In this document: in pieces, positions 29,952-37,579 of the stretch
Numbering within the stretch: position 1 is the first letter of the stretch
Layout of the letters: every line of letters starts with the position of its first letter
Origin: WLMZ01 sp037139095
GTDB taxonomy: Bacteria > Actinomycetota > Acidimicrobiia > Acidimicrobiales > Ilumatobacteraceae
Length of the DNA stretch: 38,018 nt
Reading direction: 5' to 3'
Assembly: GCA_037139095.1 (NCBI GenBank)
Contig: JBAXHD010000023.1
Span: 1-38,018 of the forward strand
Made by a program: the position numbers and the translations under genes
The notes under the pieces: model-generated
What the model was told of the DNA's origin: nothing
What the model saw: the letters and a program-made list of their open reading frames with translations, nothing else
Databases searched by the model: none

Positions 29952-30892
29952 GCCACCACCCGGTCATTGTCATTGGTTCGGGACCTGCCGGACTCACATC
30001 AGCTATCTACACCGCACGAGCCAACCTTGCGCCACTCGTCATCGAAGGCGAGCTCAGCAGCACCAGCGATCAGCCAGGCGGCCAGTTGATGCTCACCACC
30101 GAAGTCGAGAACTTTCCTGGTTTCCCCGAAGGCATCATGGGCCCCGAGCTCATGGGTCGCTTTCGCGAGCAAGCCGCTCGCTTCGGCGCCGAGTTCATTA
30201 CGGCTAAGGCCACCGCCATCGATTTCAGCCAGCGCCCATTCAAGGTCTGGGTCCGCGACGACCTGTACACAGCCGACTCCATCATTGTCTCTACCGGCGC
30301 ACAATCGCTGATGATTGGCCTCGAGGCCGAAGAACGCCTGCTCGGACACGGTTTATCCACCTGCGCCACCTGCGATGGCTTCTTCTTCAGAGGCCAAGAG
30401 ATCGCTGTAGTCGGCGGCGGCGATAGCGCCATCGAAGAGGCCACCTTCCTCACCAAGTTCGCGTCCAAGGTCACACTCATCCACCGTCGTGACAGCCTGC
30501 GCGCCTCGAAGATCATGCAGGATCGGGCCTTCAACAACCCCAAGATCGAGATGCTCTGGAACACCACCGTCGTCGATCTGGCAGGTACCGACAAGCTCGA
30601 AGGCGCGATGGTTCGCAACGTCATCACCGGTGAAGAGTCGTTGCTGCCTGTCACCGGTCTGTTCGTAGCCATTGGCCATCGCCCCAATACCGACCTGTTC
30701 AGCGGCGTGCTCGATATGGAAGACAACGGCTACCTCATCACCAAGCCCGGGTCTACGTACACCAACATCGATGGTGTATTCGCGTGCGGCGACGTGCAAG
30801 ACCACACCTACCGTCAGGCCATCACTGCGGCCGGCTCAGGTTGCATGGCCGCTATCGACGCCGAACGTTGGCTCGAAGCCAACGTTCACTAA
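29948..30892 (+). CDS. trxB: Thioredoxin reductase
   Basis: TrxB is an FAD- and NADPH-dependent flavoprotein that reduces thioredoxin. The 314-residue protein has the FAD-binding GSGPAG (10-15), the redox-active CATC (139-142) in STCATCDGFF, the NADPH-binding GGGDSA (from about 156) and the C-terminal FAD motif ACGDVQDHTYRQAITAAGSGCMAA. Length is standard. The start is ATG 29948 in an ATGA overlap with the small membrane-protein gene; longer in-frame starts lie inside that gene. trxA follows after about 105 bases with its own probable promoter. It supplies electrons for thiol homeostasis beside the SigM-like regulator, as in mycobacteria. Confidence 0.97.
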   Translation: MSHHPVIVIGSGPAGLTSAIYTARANLAPLVIEGELSSTSDQPGGQLMLTTEVENFPGFPEGIMGPELMGRFREQAARFGAEFITAKATAIDFSQRPFKVWVRDDLYTADSIIVSTGAQSLMIGLEAEERLLGHGLSTCATCDGFFFRGQEIAVVGGGDSAIEEATFLTKFASKVTLIHRRDSLRASKIMQDRAFNNPKIEMLWNTTVVDLAGTDKLEGAMVRNVITGEESLLPVTGLFVAIGHRPNTDLFSGVLDMEDNGYLITKPGSTYTNIDGVFACGDVQDHTYRQAITAAGSGCMAAIDAERWLEANVH

Positions 30893-30965
30893 CCACAATC
30901 ACCAACGATCACGCACGATCTCGTCGAGTCGGGAATGCCCGGCCTCATCGTGAGGTTAGGTTCGC

Positions 30966-30971
30966 TACACT
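30966..30971 (+). promoter_or_regulatory. Possible -10 element of trxA
   Basis: TACACT lies about 27 bases before the trxA ATG, with a GAAAGGA Shine-Dalgarno in between. It is in the 105-base gap after trxB. No good -35 hexamer is seen. Confidence 0.35.
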
Positions 30972-30997
30972 ACGGATTCCGTTGAAAGGACGCCCCC

Positions 30998-31336
30998 ATG
31001 GCTGAAGGCATCGTTACTCTCACCACCAATACTTTTGACGAAACGGTCAACGCGGCCGATGTGCCGGTCGTTGTCGATTTCTGGGCCGAGTGGTGCGGGC
31101 CATGCAAGTTGATCGCCCCCATTCTGGGAGAAATCGCTCAAGAACAGGCCGGCAAGATCACCATCGCCAAGCTCAACGTCGATGAAAACCCCGATCTGGC
31201 CATGAAGTACAACGTGATGAGTATCCCAACGTTGCTCGTGTTCAACCGCGGCGTCCTCGCCAAGCGCCTTGTGGGCGCCAAGGGTAAGGGCCAACTCATG
31301 CAGGAGCTCGACGAATTCCTGGCCAGCTCCCACTGA
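30998..31336 (+). CDS. trxA: Thioredoxin
   Basis: This 112-residue thioredoxin has the classic active site WCGPC (32-36) within VVDFWAEWCGPCK, cis-proline motif SIPTLLVF, and the glycine pair region LVGAKGKGQL. It reduces protein disulfides in the cytoplasm and is recharged by the TrxB encoded upstream. The Shine-Dalgarno GAAAGGA is about nine bases before the ATG. Its stop TGA (31334-31336) overlaps the proposed CTG start of the CwlM-like gene, so the two are probably cotranslated. Confidence 0.97.
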   Translation: MAEGIVTLTTNTFDETVNAADVPVVVDFWAEWCGPCKLIAPILGEIAQEQAGKITIAKLNVDENPDLAMKYNVMSIPTLLVFNRGVLAKRLVGAKGKGQLMQELDEFLASSH

Positions 31337-32292
31337 CCCCTGGTCAGCACGACGAGGCCGTCCGCGATCTTCAACGCCGCCTCAGTGTTGCCGGGTTCCC
31401 TCCTGCAGCCGGTGGCCAGCCGGGTGTGTATTGCGCTGTCACCGAAGCGTGCGTGCGCAGCTTTCAACAAGCGCGGGGCATACCGATCGACGGCATCTGC
31501 GATCACGCCACGTGGGCGGCCCTCGTCGAGGCGTCCTGGCGCCTCGGTGATCGGCTGCTCTTCCTTACGTCTCCCAACCTGCGCGGCGACGATGTCGCCG
31601 ATCTGCAGACACGTCTCGGCCGTCTCGGATTCGACTGCGGTCGAGTCGACGGCATTCTGGGTCCGCTCACCGCAGCCGCAATCGAAGAGTTTCAAGGTAA
31701 TTGCGGCTTGCTTGCCGACGGCACGTGCGGCACGGACACCATCCAGGCCGTCAAGCGAGTCAGTAGCCAAACCGGCCAAGGTCCAGGCATTGCAACGGTT
31801 CGTGAACGCGAGCGACTACGCACCAGTTCAAGTTCTCTCGCTGGTCGTCGCGTAGTCGTCGGCCAATTCGGTGGGCTCAGCGCACTCACCCGAGCGCTCG
31901 CTCGAGATCTTCGGCGCCGCGGCACCATCGTGGTATCGGTCGACGAACCGGACGCCATCACGCAGGCGACAGCCGCCAATCATTTCACGGCCGACCTCTA
32001 CGTAGGTTTCGACACACTGGTCGACGGTCCTACGCGAATTTGCTACTACGCCGTACCTACCTTCGAGTCTCATGGTGGGCGCTCCCTTGCCGAACGTATC
32101 GCTGCTGGCCTCGACACCCTCGACACAGCACCGCATGCTGCAACCGGGATGCGCCTCCAAGTGCTTCGCGAGACTCGTATGCCGGCTGTGCTCGTCTCGT
32201 TCAGCGACGTCCGCAAGGTGACAGACGATGCAATCAACGTCGCCGAGGTCGTGCGCGTGGCTATCGGGCAGTGGTTCCAAGACCCCCTCTGA
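31333..32292 (+). CDS. cwlM: CwlM-like pseudo-amidase with two peptidoglycan-binding repeats, CTG start
   Basis: The protein has 319 residues from CTG 31333. Two PG_binding_1 repeats come first (AVRDLQRRLSVAGF to DGICDHATWAAL, and DVADLQTRLGRLGFDCGRVDGILGPLTAAAIEEFQ), then an amidase_3-like domain. The zinc ligands of active amidases are missing: GHGG is replaced by VGQFGG, SIHAN by VGFDT, and the final VE-x-GF by VSFSDV. In mycobacteria CwlM at this locus is a non-hydrolytic, cytoplasmic activator of MurA controlled by PknB phosphorylation; the missing signal peptide and missing ligands fit that role. GTG 31426 is the first canonical start but would delete half of repeat one. CTG overlaps the trxA stop (CTGA). 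Confidence 0.85.
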   Translation: MTPGQHDEAVRDLQRRLSVAGFPPAAGGQPGVYCAVTEACVRSFQQARGIPIDGICDHATWAALVEASWRLGDRLLFLTSPNLRGDDVADLQTRLGRLGFDCGRVDGILGPLTAAAIEEFQGNCGLLADGTCGTDTIQAVKRVSSQTGQGPGIATVRERERLRTSSSSLAGRRVVVGQFGGLSALTRALARDLRRRGTIVVSVDEPDAITQATAANHFTADLYVGFDTLVDGPTRICYYAVPTFESHGGRSLAERIAAGLDTLDTAPHAATGMRLQVLRETRMPAVLVSFSDVRKVTDDAINVAEVVRVAIGQWFQDPL

Positions 32293-32343
32293 ACTGCGAC
32301 AACGCGCTGATTCACGCAGATGCCCACAGCGGTACTAGAGGGT

Positions 32344-32399
32344 TTATCCACAGGTCTGTACACACGATGTGCGTAACCCTCACGCGCGAGTTATACACA
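32344..32399 (+). promoter_or_regulatory. Two consensus DnaA boxes between convergent cwlM-like and parB genes
   Basis: TTATCCACA (32344-32352) and TTATACACA (32391-32399) both match the TTATNCACA consensus exactly, in the same orientation and 47 bases apart. They lie in a 147-base gap between the stop codons of two convergent genes, where no promoter is needed. The intervening sequence has several CACA/TGTG-containing near matches. Confidence 0.6.
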
Positions 32400-32439
32400 A
32401 AGGTGAGAGTCGCGTGTGCGTTGTACGCGCGGAGAGTCG

Positions 32440-33375
32440 CTAGCTGCCCGCAGCGGGCGAACCCTCAACCATGTGCCGATAGATGCGTTCAAGATCTTCG
32501 AGATCGGCAAACTCAATCGATACCTTGCCGCGCTTGGCACCCATCGATACAGCCACTCGCGTATCGAGATGCTCGGCTAAGAGATGCTCCAGTTCGAGCA
32601 GGCCAGGCGGACGAAGTCGAGTGGCTGGTGTGATACCGGCACCGTCGCTAGGTGTGACCTCGGTCACACCTGTCGCTGCGCCATCGGTGGAACCCGACTG
32701 TCGATCGCGAATGGCATCTTCAACGGCACGAACAGACCACGCCTCGGCTGCAGCCCGCTTGGCGAGATGCTCCTGGAAGGCACGATCGGGGCTACCCAGC
32801 AAGGCACGAGCATGACCAGCAGACAATCGACCATCGGCGAGCAAATGCTGAATGGTCGGTGGAAGCGACAACAACCGAAGCATGTTGGTGATGGTGGAGC
32901 GACTCTTGCCAACTCGACCTGAGACCTGCTCATGCGTCAGACCAAAGTCTTCGATGAGTTGCTGGTAGGCCGCTGCCTCTTCAAGTGGCGTGAGATCTTG
33001 GCGATGCAAGTTCTCGACCAGAGCCTGCTCGACCGAACTGAGATCGTCGGTGGTGCGAACCACCGCCGGGATGGTCTGCAACCCTGCACGTCGAGCAGCG
33101 CGCCAGCGACGTTCGCCGGCAACGAGCTGATACGTGCCGTCACCCATGTCGCGAGCCAGCACCGGCTGCAGCACACCAATCTCGGCGATTGACGCTGCCA
33201 ACTCGGCGAGCGACTCCTCATCGAAATGAACGCGTGGCTGATGCGGGTTTGGTGAGAGCGACTCGATCGGCACCTCAAGCAGACGTGCCCGATCGGTGTC
33301 GATCGCTGGGTCCCCCGCCAAGTCTGACGGAATTAACGCTCCTAGTCCTTTACCGAGTCCCCCGAGGCGTGCCAT
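32440..33375 (-). CDS. parB: Chromosome-partitioning protein ParB
   Basis: This 311-residue ParB loads onto DNA at parS and spreads as a CTP-dependent clamp. It has the ParA-interacting N-terminus (GGLGKGLGALIPS), the CTP-binding motifs GERRWRA (87-93) and ENLHRQDL (121-128), a helix-turn-helix that reads parS (about 148-167, LTHEQVSGRVGKSRSTITNML), a variable linker and the C-terminal dimerisation domain (KRGKVSIEFADLEDLERIYRHM). Its start lies 26 bases inside the parA gene, so translation is coupled. Two perfect parS sites lie upstream of parA. Confidence 0.97.
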   Translation of the reverse strand: MARLGGLGKGLGALIPSDLAGDPAIDTDRARLLEVPIESLSPNPHQPRVHFDEESLAELAASIAEIGVLQPVLARDMGDGTYQLVAGERRWRAARRAGLQTIPAVVRTTDDLSSVEQALVENLHRQDLTPLEEAAAYQQLIEDFGLTHEQVSGRVGKSRSTITNMLRLLSLPPTIQHLLADGRLSAGHARALLGSPDRAFQEHLAKRAAAEAWSVRAVEDAIRDRQSGSTDGAATGVTEVTPSDGAGITPATRLRPPGLLELEHLLAEHLDTRVAVSMGAKRGKVSIEFADLEDLERIYRHMVEGSPAAGS

Positions 33376-34207
33376 GAGCGCTCACCTCCTTTGCAACCAT
33401 GCGGTACGCAACTGCGCCACGCGAACTGGAATCGAACGTAGTGATCGGTTGACCAAACGACGGAGCCTCAGACAGCCGAACCGTACGAGGAATCACGGTG
33501 CGCATCACCTTGTCACCAAAGTGCTCGCGCACTTCCTTCACCACTTGGTCAGCGAGCTTGGTGCGGGCATCGTACATCACACACACGATGGTGCTGACGG
33601 TGAGCGTGGGATTCAGGTTGCGGCGAACTAAGTCGACGTTGCGCAGCAACTGACCGAGTCCCTCAAGTGCGTAGTACTCGCACTGAATCGGCACCAATAC
33701 CTCCGTTGCCGCCGTAAGACCATTGACGGTGAGCAAACCCAACGATGGGGGACAGTCGATGAGGACATAGTCATAATCATCTTGAACCGCTTCAATAGCT
33801 CGCTTCAAGCGATTCTCTCGGCTGAAGGCCGGAACCAGTTCGATCTCTGTTCCAGCCAGATCAAGGCTCGATGGCGCTACGAACAGGTTCTTCACCGCCG
33901 CTGGCTCGATGCAGTTCTCGAGGGGCGCCTCGTGCATGATCACGTGATACATCGATGTCTCGAGCCCACGATTATCGATTCCTAATCCGGTGGACGCATT
34001 GCCCTGCGGGTCGAGGTCGATCACCAGGGTACGGAACCCAAGTTCGGCTAAACAAGCGCCAAGGTTGACGGTGGTGGTGGTCTTTCCCACACCACCCTTC
34101 TGATTGGCAACGGCCATGATTCGCGGTAGGGGATACATGGCCATTTCGACCGTATCCACCGCGTTCTCGGTGGCTGCTACTTCTCCGTGGTCTGTCACGG
34201 ACTCCAT
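33350..34207 (-). CDS. parA: Chromosome-partitioning ATPase ParA (Soj)
   Basis: ParA is the DNA-binding ATPase that moves ParB-parS complexes and so separates replicated origins. The 285-residue protein has the deviant Walker A KGGVGKT (37-43), the ATPase motifs VIDLDPQGNASTGLG and VLIDCPPSLGLLTVN, and a typical C-terminus (GAVAYRMVAKEV). The N-terminal 30 residues precede the conserved IMAVANQKGG; the ATG at 34207 is supported by GGGGAGA upstream. It is followed by an overlapping parB. Confidence 0.97.
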   Translation of the reverse strand: MESVTDHGEVAATENAVDTVEMAMYPLPRIMAVANQKGGVGKTTTTVNLGACLAELGFRTLVIDLDPQGNASTGLGIDNRGLETSMYHVIMHEAPLENCIEPAAVKNLFVAPSSLDLAGTEIELVPAFSRENRLKRAIEAVQDDYDYVLIDCPPSLGLLTVNGLTAATEVLVPIQCEYYALEGLGQLLRNVDLVRRNLNPTLTVSTIVCVMYDARTKLADQVVKEVREHFGDKVMRTVIPRTVRLSEAPSFGQPITTFDSSSRGAVAYRMVAKEVSAHGTPRGTR

Positions 34208-34382
34208 CTAATTGGTCTCCCCTCGCGTGGCGCCTGGGTTCGGCGGGAAGCCGACACGGCAACGATGCGGTGCCCATGATTGCTGGGACCATTCACCCGA
34301 CTCGCAACACACCGGACGGCCGGCTTACGATGTCGTTGATCGAAGACTACCGGCTTGCAACCCTTGGTCAAGGCTTTGCGGC

Positions 34383-34398
34383 TGTTTCACGTGAAACA
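34383..34398. promoter_or_regulatory. parS: parS site 1 (perfect)
   Basis: The sequence is TGTTTCACGTGAAACA, the exact 16-base palindrome bound by ParB. It is about 175 bases upstream of parA and lies outside coding sequence, between parA and rsmG. Confidence 0.95.
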
Positions 34399-34421
34399 TT
34401 CTGACTCCCCGATCGGCCCGT

Positions 34422-34437
34422 TGTTTCACGTGAAACA
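34422..34437. promoter_or_regulatory. parS: parS site 2 (perfect)
   Basis: This is a second exact copy of the 16-base ParB palindrome, 39 bases from the first. Together they probably form the main centromere of the chromosome, close to the origin. Confidence 0.95.
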
Positions 34438-34491
34438 TCTGAGCGCCCCATATCACCCCAGCTCAGCGGCTCGGGGGTGGCAGGTGTTGCC

Positions 34492-35043
34492 CTACAAACG
34501 TTCGAAACGCTTCACCTGTGCGAACTGTTGCGTCGAAGGTTTTAGACCGAGTCGAGCAACTTCGTCCGCAGGCCAGCGTGTGGCCTGGTCAACCAATGGG
34601 GGCTCAGAGATGACGACTACACCGCCAGGTGCGAGGAAGGGAACGGCGCACGACAAGGTCCAGAGTGGTTCACCGAACGCACGCGCCGTAACGACATCGA
34701 AGCTGCCCCGGAGGCCTGGGTCACGGGCAAGGTTCACCACGTCACCCGTGAGCACCGAAACGCGGGCATCAAGTCGTAAGCGGGCTGAGGCCAGTCGGAG
34801 CAGATCCATCCGACGCTCGCGACGATCAGTGAGAACGACGAACGCTGTCGTCAAGCGACTGGCGAGCACCAAGCCGGGCAATCCTCCACCCGATCCGAGA
34901 TCGAGGAGGCGAGCGCAGTCGCTGGGAATTGCCGCCAGAAACAAATCAGCGTGAGCCACGGCGGCGGGAAGCGAAGCTTCACCCAGCGCGCCGCGCTCAC
35001 GCAACGATTCAAGAACTGCGAGGAGTTCTGTGTCTTCAGTCAT
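34492..35043 (-). CDS. rsmG: 16S rRNA G527 methyltransferase
   Basis: RsmG (GidB) adds a methyl group to N7 of G527 (E. coli numbering) in 16S rRNA, and its loss gives low-level streptomycin resistance. The protein has 183 residues from ATG 35043. The SAM-binding motif is LLDLGSGGGLPGLVLA (46-61), and later motifs include VVLTDRRERRMDLLR and FDVVTARAFGEPLWTL with the typical ARA triplet. The start overlaps the jag stop by eight bases; the longer open frame upstream lies within jag. Order jag-rsmG-parS-parA-parB is standard for this part of the chromosome. Confidence 0.96.
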   Translation of the reverse strand: MTEDTELLAVLESLRERGALGEASLPAAVAHADLFLAAIPSDCARLLDLGSGGGLPGLVLASRLTTAFVVLTDRRERRMDLLRLASARLRLDARVSVLTGDVVNLARDPGLRGSFDVVTARAFGEPLWTLSCAVPFLAPGGVVVISEPPLVDQATRWPADEVARLGLKPSTQQFAQVKRFERL

Positions 35044-35857
35044 TCGCTGGAGCGATGACGATCCGACGGTTCGGATCCTCACCCTCTGAACGAGTGACGA
35101 CTCCGGCGTACTCGGTGAGCACATCGTGGATGACTTTGCGGTCGGCCGACGACATCGGCTCGAGGGCACGGGCCTCGCCCGAGGTAACAACTTGCTCGGC
35201 GATCTGATTGGCAAAACGTGACAGCGCCTCACGGCGACGCTCGCGGTAGCCGCCGACATCGACGCGCAAGCGAGTGTCGTGATCGCCCAAGCGACGCTGC
35301 GAAGCAACTCGGGTGAGATCTTGCACGGCAATCAGGGTGTTGCCGCGTGGGCCCACCATCAAACCGAGATCAGCGCCACTGACGGTCAACTCAAGATCGT
35401 CACCGTCGGTGCGAAGATCGACCGTTCCGCTGAGTCCAAATGCATCGACCAATTCAGTGAGGAACTTCTTGGCCTCTACCCCAACCTGCTCTGCGCTCAC
35501 GATGGCTTCCTCTCGCTGTGGCTTTGCCGCTGGTTCGCGACGCTGCTGTGGTTTGTTGCGCTGCCGTGGGGCAGGTTCGCTCTTTGGTGTGGTAACCGTA
35601 GCAGTATCAGCGCCGGCCGAAGCTCGTTCACCCTGCTCGCGGCCCTTGCGGCGGTCACGCCGTTCGACCTTTGGTCGCACAGCAGTTGGACGAACGCGGG
35701 CCCGAACTCGGGCCTCGCCCTTGACTCGCCCAAACAGTCCGGCACGAGGCTCTTCAAGAATCTCGAACTCGGCATCATCTTCAGCTACTCCGAGTTGGTC
35801 AAGTGCCAACCCCTTTGCTTCTTCAGTTGTCTTACCGGTGGTTTCTACCCACTGCAT
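35036..35857 (-). CDS. jag: Jag/KhpB RNA-binding protein (Jag-N, KH, R3H)
   Basis: The 273-residue protein has an N-terminal Jag-N domain (VETTGKTTEEAKGLALDQLG, ending EEPRAGLFGRVKGEARV), a charged linker of about 65 residues rich in Arg, Lys and Gln, a KH domain with the nucleic-acid-binding GPRGNTL loop (within LGLMVGPRGNTLIAVQDL), and a C-terminal R3H domain (DVGGYRERRREALSRFA). Homologues bind RNA and influence cell envelope synthesis, often acting with KhpA. It is encoded directly after yidC (49 bases) and overlaps rsmG. All in the origin-proximal minus-strand operon. Confidence 0.95.
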   Translation of the reverse strand: MQWVETTGKTTEEAKGLALDQLGVAEDDAEFEILEEPRAGLFGRVKGEARVRARVRPTAVRPKVERRDRRKGREQGERASAGADTATVTTPKSEPAPRQRNKPQQRREPAAKPQREEAIVSAEQVGVEAKKFLTELVDAFGLSGTVDLRTDGDDLELTVSGADLGLMVGPRGNTLIAVQDLTRVASQRRLGDHDTRLRVDVGGYRERRREALSRFANQIAEQVVTSGEARALEPMSSADRKVIHDVLTEYAGVVTRSEGEDPNRRIVIAPAND

Positions 35858-35906
35858 ATCGTCGTCCCATCAAATAGGTGGCCGCACATGCGACCGCAAC
35901 ACTGTG

Positions 35907-36995
35907 CTATTTCTTCGGTGGCTTAGGCCGCGCCGGTGCGCCGGGCCGACCAGATGCCGTTGGACGCTGTGGCCGACCAGAACTAGGGGTCGGCTTGTTC
36001 TTGGGCGGAGTGACCCGCTTGCTCGTCTGTGGAGCTGGCTTCTTTGCCGACTCAAGCGCCTCGCGCTTTACCTGCGCGTCGCGCTTGGCCTGCGCAAACA
36101 TGCCGCCACCCGTGACGGCGGCCGCGCCACCGTGCTTCTTTGCTTCCTCACGGGCTCTCTCGCCTGCGACTTGCGCCTGGCGGCCCAGAGATTCCTCACC
36201 ACCGTAGAAACGCTTGGTGATATAGACGTTTTGACCAATTCGGAAGATGGCCTGAGTGATGTAGTAGATCACGAGGCCGGTCAAGAAGAAGATCTGAAAG
36301 ACTGCAAACACCACGGGCAGGTACTGCATCATCTTGGCCTGCCCGGCCGACATCGTTGGGCTCACCGCTGCGCGGGAGGCAACCATCTTTTGCTGAACGA
36401 AATAGAGCACGCCAAGCACCACCACGAGTGCGGCGTAGATCATGCCCTTACCAAACGAACTGCTGATGAAGTGAGCTGGTGACTTCGACAAGTCGAGGCC
36501 GAAGGCCAACATCTCGTTCTTGCCACCCTTGGGAACAAGGCTGTGATAGAGCTCGGAGGTCTTGGAGATGTGATCGGGGTTGAAGACGATCTTGCCAAGA
36601 GGAATCGAGTTGTCTTTGCAGAACTGCGACGCATCGCAGGCCGCCTTGTCGGCGAACGACGCTGGTCGGCTCAAACCGCGCAGCACGCGATACATAATGA
36701 AGAAGATGGGCATCTGCAAGAGCAGCGGCAAACACGAGGCCAGGGGATTGACCTTGTGCTCTTGATAGAGCTTCATCATTTCTTCGTTGAGCTTTTGGCG
36801 ATCGTTCTTGTACTCGGCCTGAAGCTTCTTCATCTCGGGCTGCAGGCGTTGCATCTCGAGCATGCCCTTGGTGCTCTTCAGCGTCAGGGGCGTGACCAGC
36901 ACCATCACGGTGAACGCAACGAGCGCAATAGCGACCGCATAGTTATGCGTCAGCGCAAAGAACTGAGATACGAGCCAAGCGGGACCTTCAAACAT
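35907..36995 (-). CDS. yidC: Membrane protein insertase YidC
   Basis: YidC (OxaA) inserts proteins into the cytoplasmic membrane, alone or with SecYEG. The 362-residue protein is of the Gram-positive type without the large periplasmic domain. Transmembrane parts include AVAIALVAFTVMVLVTPL, LPLLLQMPIFFIMYRVL, MIYAALVVVLGVLYFV and VFAVFQIFFLTGLVIYYIT. The cytoplasmic hairpin EMQRLQPEMKKLQAEYKNDRQKLNEEMMKLYQEH is typical. The C-terminal 90 residues form a basic Lys/Arg/Pro-rich tail (KRVTPPKNKPTPSSGRP) of the kind that contacts ribosomes. The yidD gene ends three bases upstream. Confidence 0.97.
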   Translation of the reverse strand: MFEGPAWLVSQFFALTHNYAVAIALVAFTVMVLVTPLTLKSTKGMLEMQRLQPEMKKLQAEYKNDRQKLNEEMMKLYQEHKVNPLASCLPLLLQMPIFFIMYRVLRGLSRPASFADKAACDASQFCKDNSIPLGKIVFNPDHISKTSELYHSLVPKGGKNEMLAFGLDLSKSPAHFISSSFGKGMIYAALVVVLGVLYFVQQKMVASRAAVSPTMSAGQAKMMQYLPVVFAVFQIFFLTGLVIYYITQAIFRIGQNVYITKRFYGGEESLGRQAQVAGERAREEAKKHGGAAAVTGGGMFAQAKRDAQVKREALESAKKPAPQTSKRVTPPKNKPTPSSGRPQRPTASGRPGAPARPKPPKK

Positions 36996-36998
36996 GGG

Positions 36999-37238
36999 CT
37001 ACATCACTTTCTGAGAAAGAACGTCTGGAACGGGGTCATAACCACTCGGACCAAAGGGGCGGCAACGCAATAAACGACGCAGAGTGAGCCACAAACCACT
37101 GGCTGTACCATGAAGCTCAAGGGCCTCGACTGCATAGCACGAACAACTTGGGGTAAACCGGCACGGTGACAACCGACCTTGAGCCTGTACCTGGTACCAC
37201 CGCACCGCGGCAACAAGCCTGCGGTTCACGGGACTCAC
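36999..37238 (-). CDS. yidD: Membrane protein insertion efficiency factor YidD
   Basis: This 79-residue protein starts at GTG 37238, overlapping the rnpA stop in GTGA. It has the family signature CRFTPSCSCYAVEALELHG and the following RLLRCRPFGPSGYDPVP. YidD is a small amphipathic membrane-associated protein that aids YidC, encoded three bases downstream. The open frame extends much further upstream, but that part is the rnpA gene in another frame. Three cysteines lie in the signature, as usual. Confidence 0.93.
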   Translation of the reverse strand: MSPVNRRLVAAVRWYQVQAQGRLSPCRFTPSCSCYAVEALELHGTASGLWLTLRRLLRCRPFGPSGYDPVPDVLSQKVM

Positions 37239-37579
37239 GGTGTGGGCGGGGCCTGCACAGGAGCAATCTTCGCCATCAACTGCGTGAGATCGAACGTCAG
37301 TTCGCTGAATGACCGACGTGCGGCGGCCGGAACTGCTCCGAAGAGAAACAAACCCGGTGGGAGTTGGGGGAGTTGCGTTTGCAGAATCGATCGAAGTCGA
37401 CGGCGGAGCAAATTGCGCGTCACTGCTGGGCCGACGGCGCGGCCTATCGCAAAGGCCACCTGAGGCGGCGTTGCGTGGGGATCGAGTACGAACGTGCACC
37501 ACAGCACTCCGGCGCGAGCGCGCGAACCGGTTTGAGACAAACGCTCAAACGAGGACCGCCCGCGAAAGCGCCCGATCAA
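37235..37579 (-). CDS. rnpA: Ribonuclease P protein component
   Basis: This 114-residue protein is the basic partner of RNase P RNA in removing tRNA 5' leaders. The hallmark AIGRAVGPAVTRNLLRRRLRSIL contains the RNR-type helix that contacts RNA, and the N-terminus GRFRGRSSFERLSQTGSR follows the family pattern. The start is TTG 37579, which overlaps the rpmH stop in TTGA. The C-terminal tail is Pro- and Ala-rich. The order rpmH-rnpA-yidD-yidC is standard next to dnaA. Confidence 0.94.
   Translation of the reverse strand: MIGRFRGRSSFERLSQTGSRARAGVLWCTFVLDPHATPPQVAFAIGRAVGPAVTRNLLRRRLRSILQTQLPQLPPGLFLFGAVPAAARRSFSELTFDLTQLMAKIAPVQAPPTP

Noticed and set aside
30353..30361. TTATCCACC, a near DnaA box inside trxB
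   Set aside because: It has one mismatch, lies in coding sequence and encodes conserved residues before the CATC motif, so it is probably coincidental.
35313..36482. A 389-residue plus-strand open frame spanning jag and yidC
   Set aside because: It is Arg- and Ser-rich without any domain and crosses two well-identified genes on the other strand.
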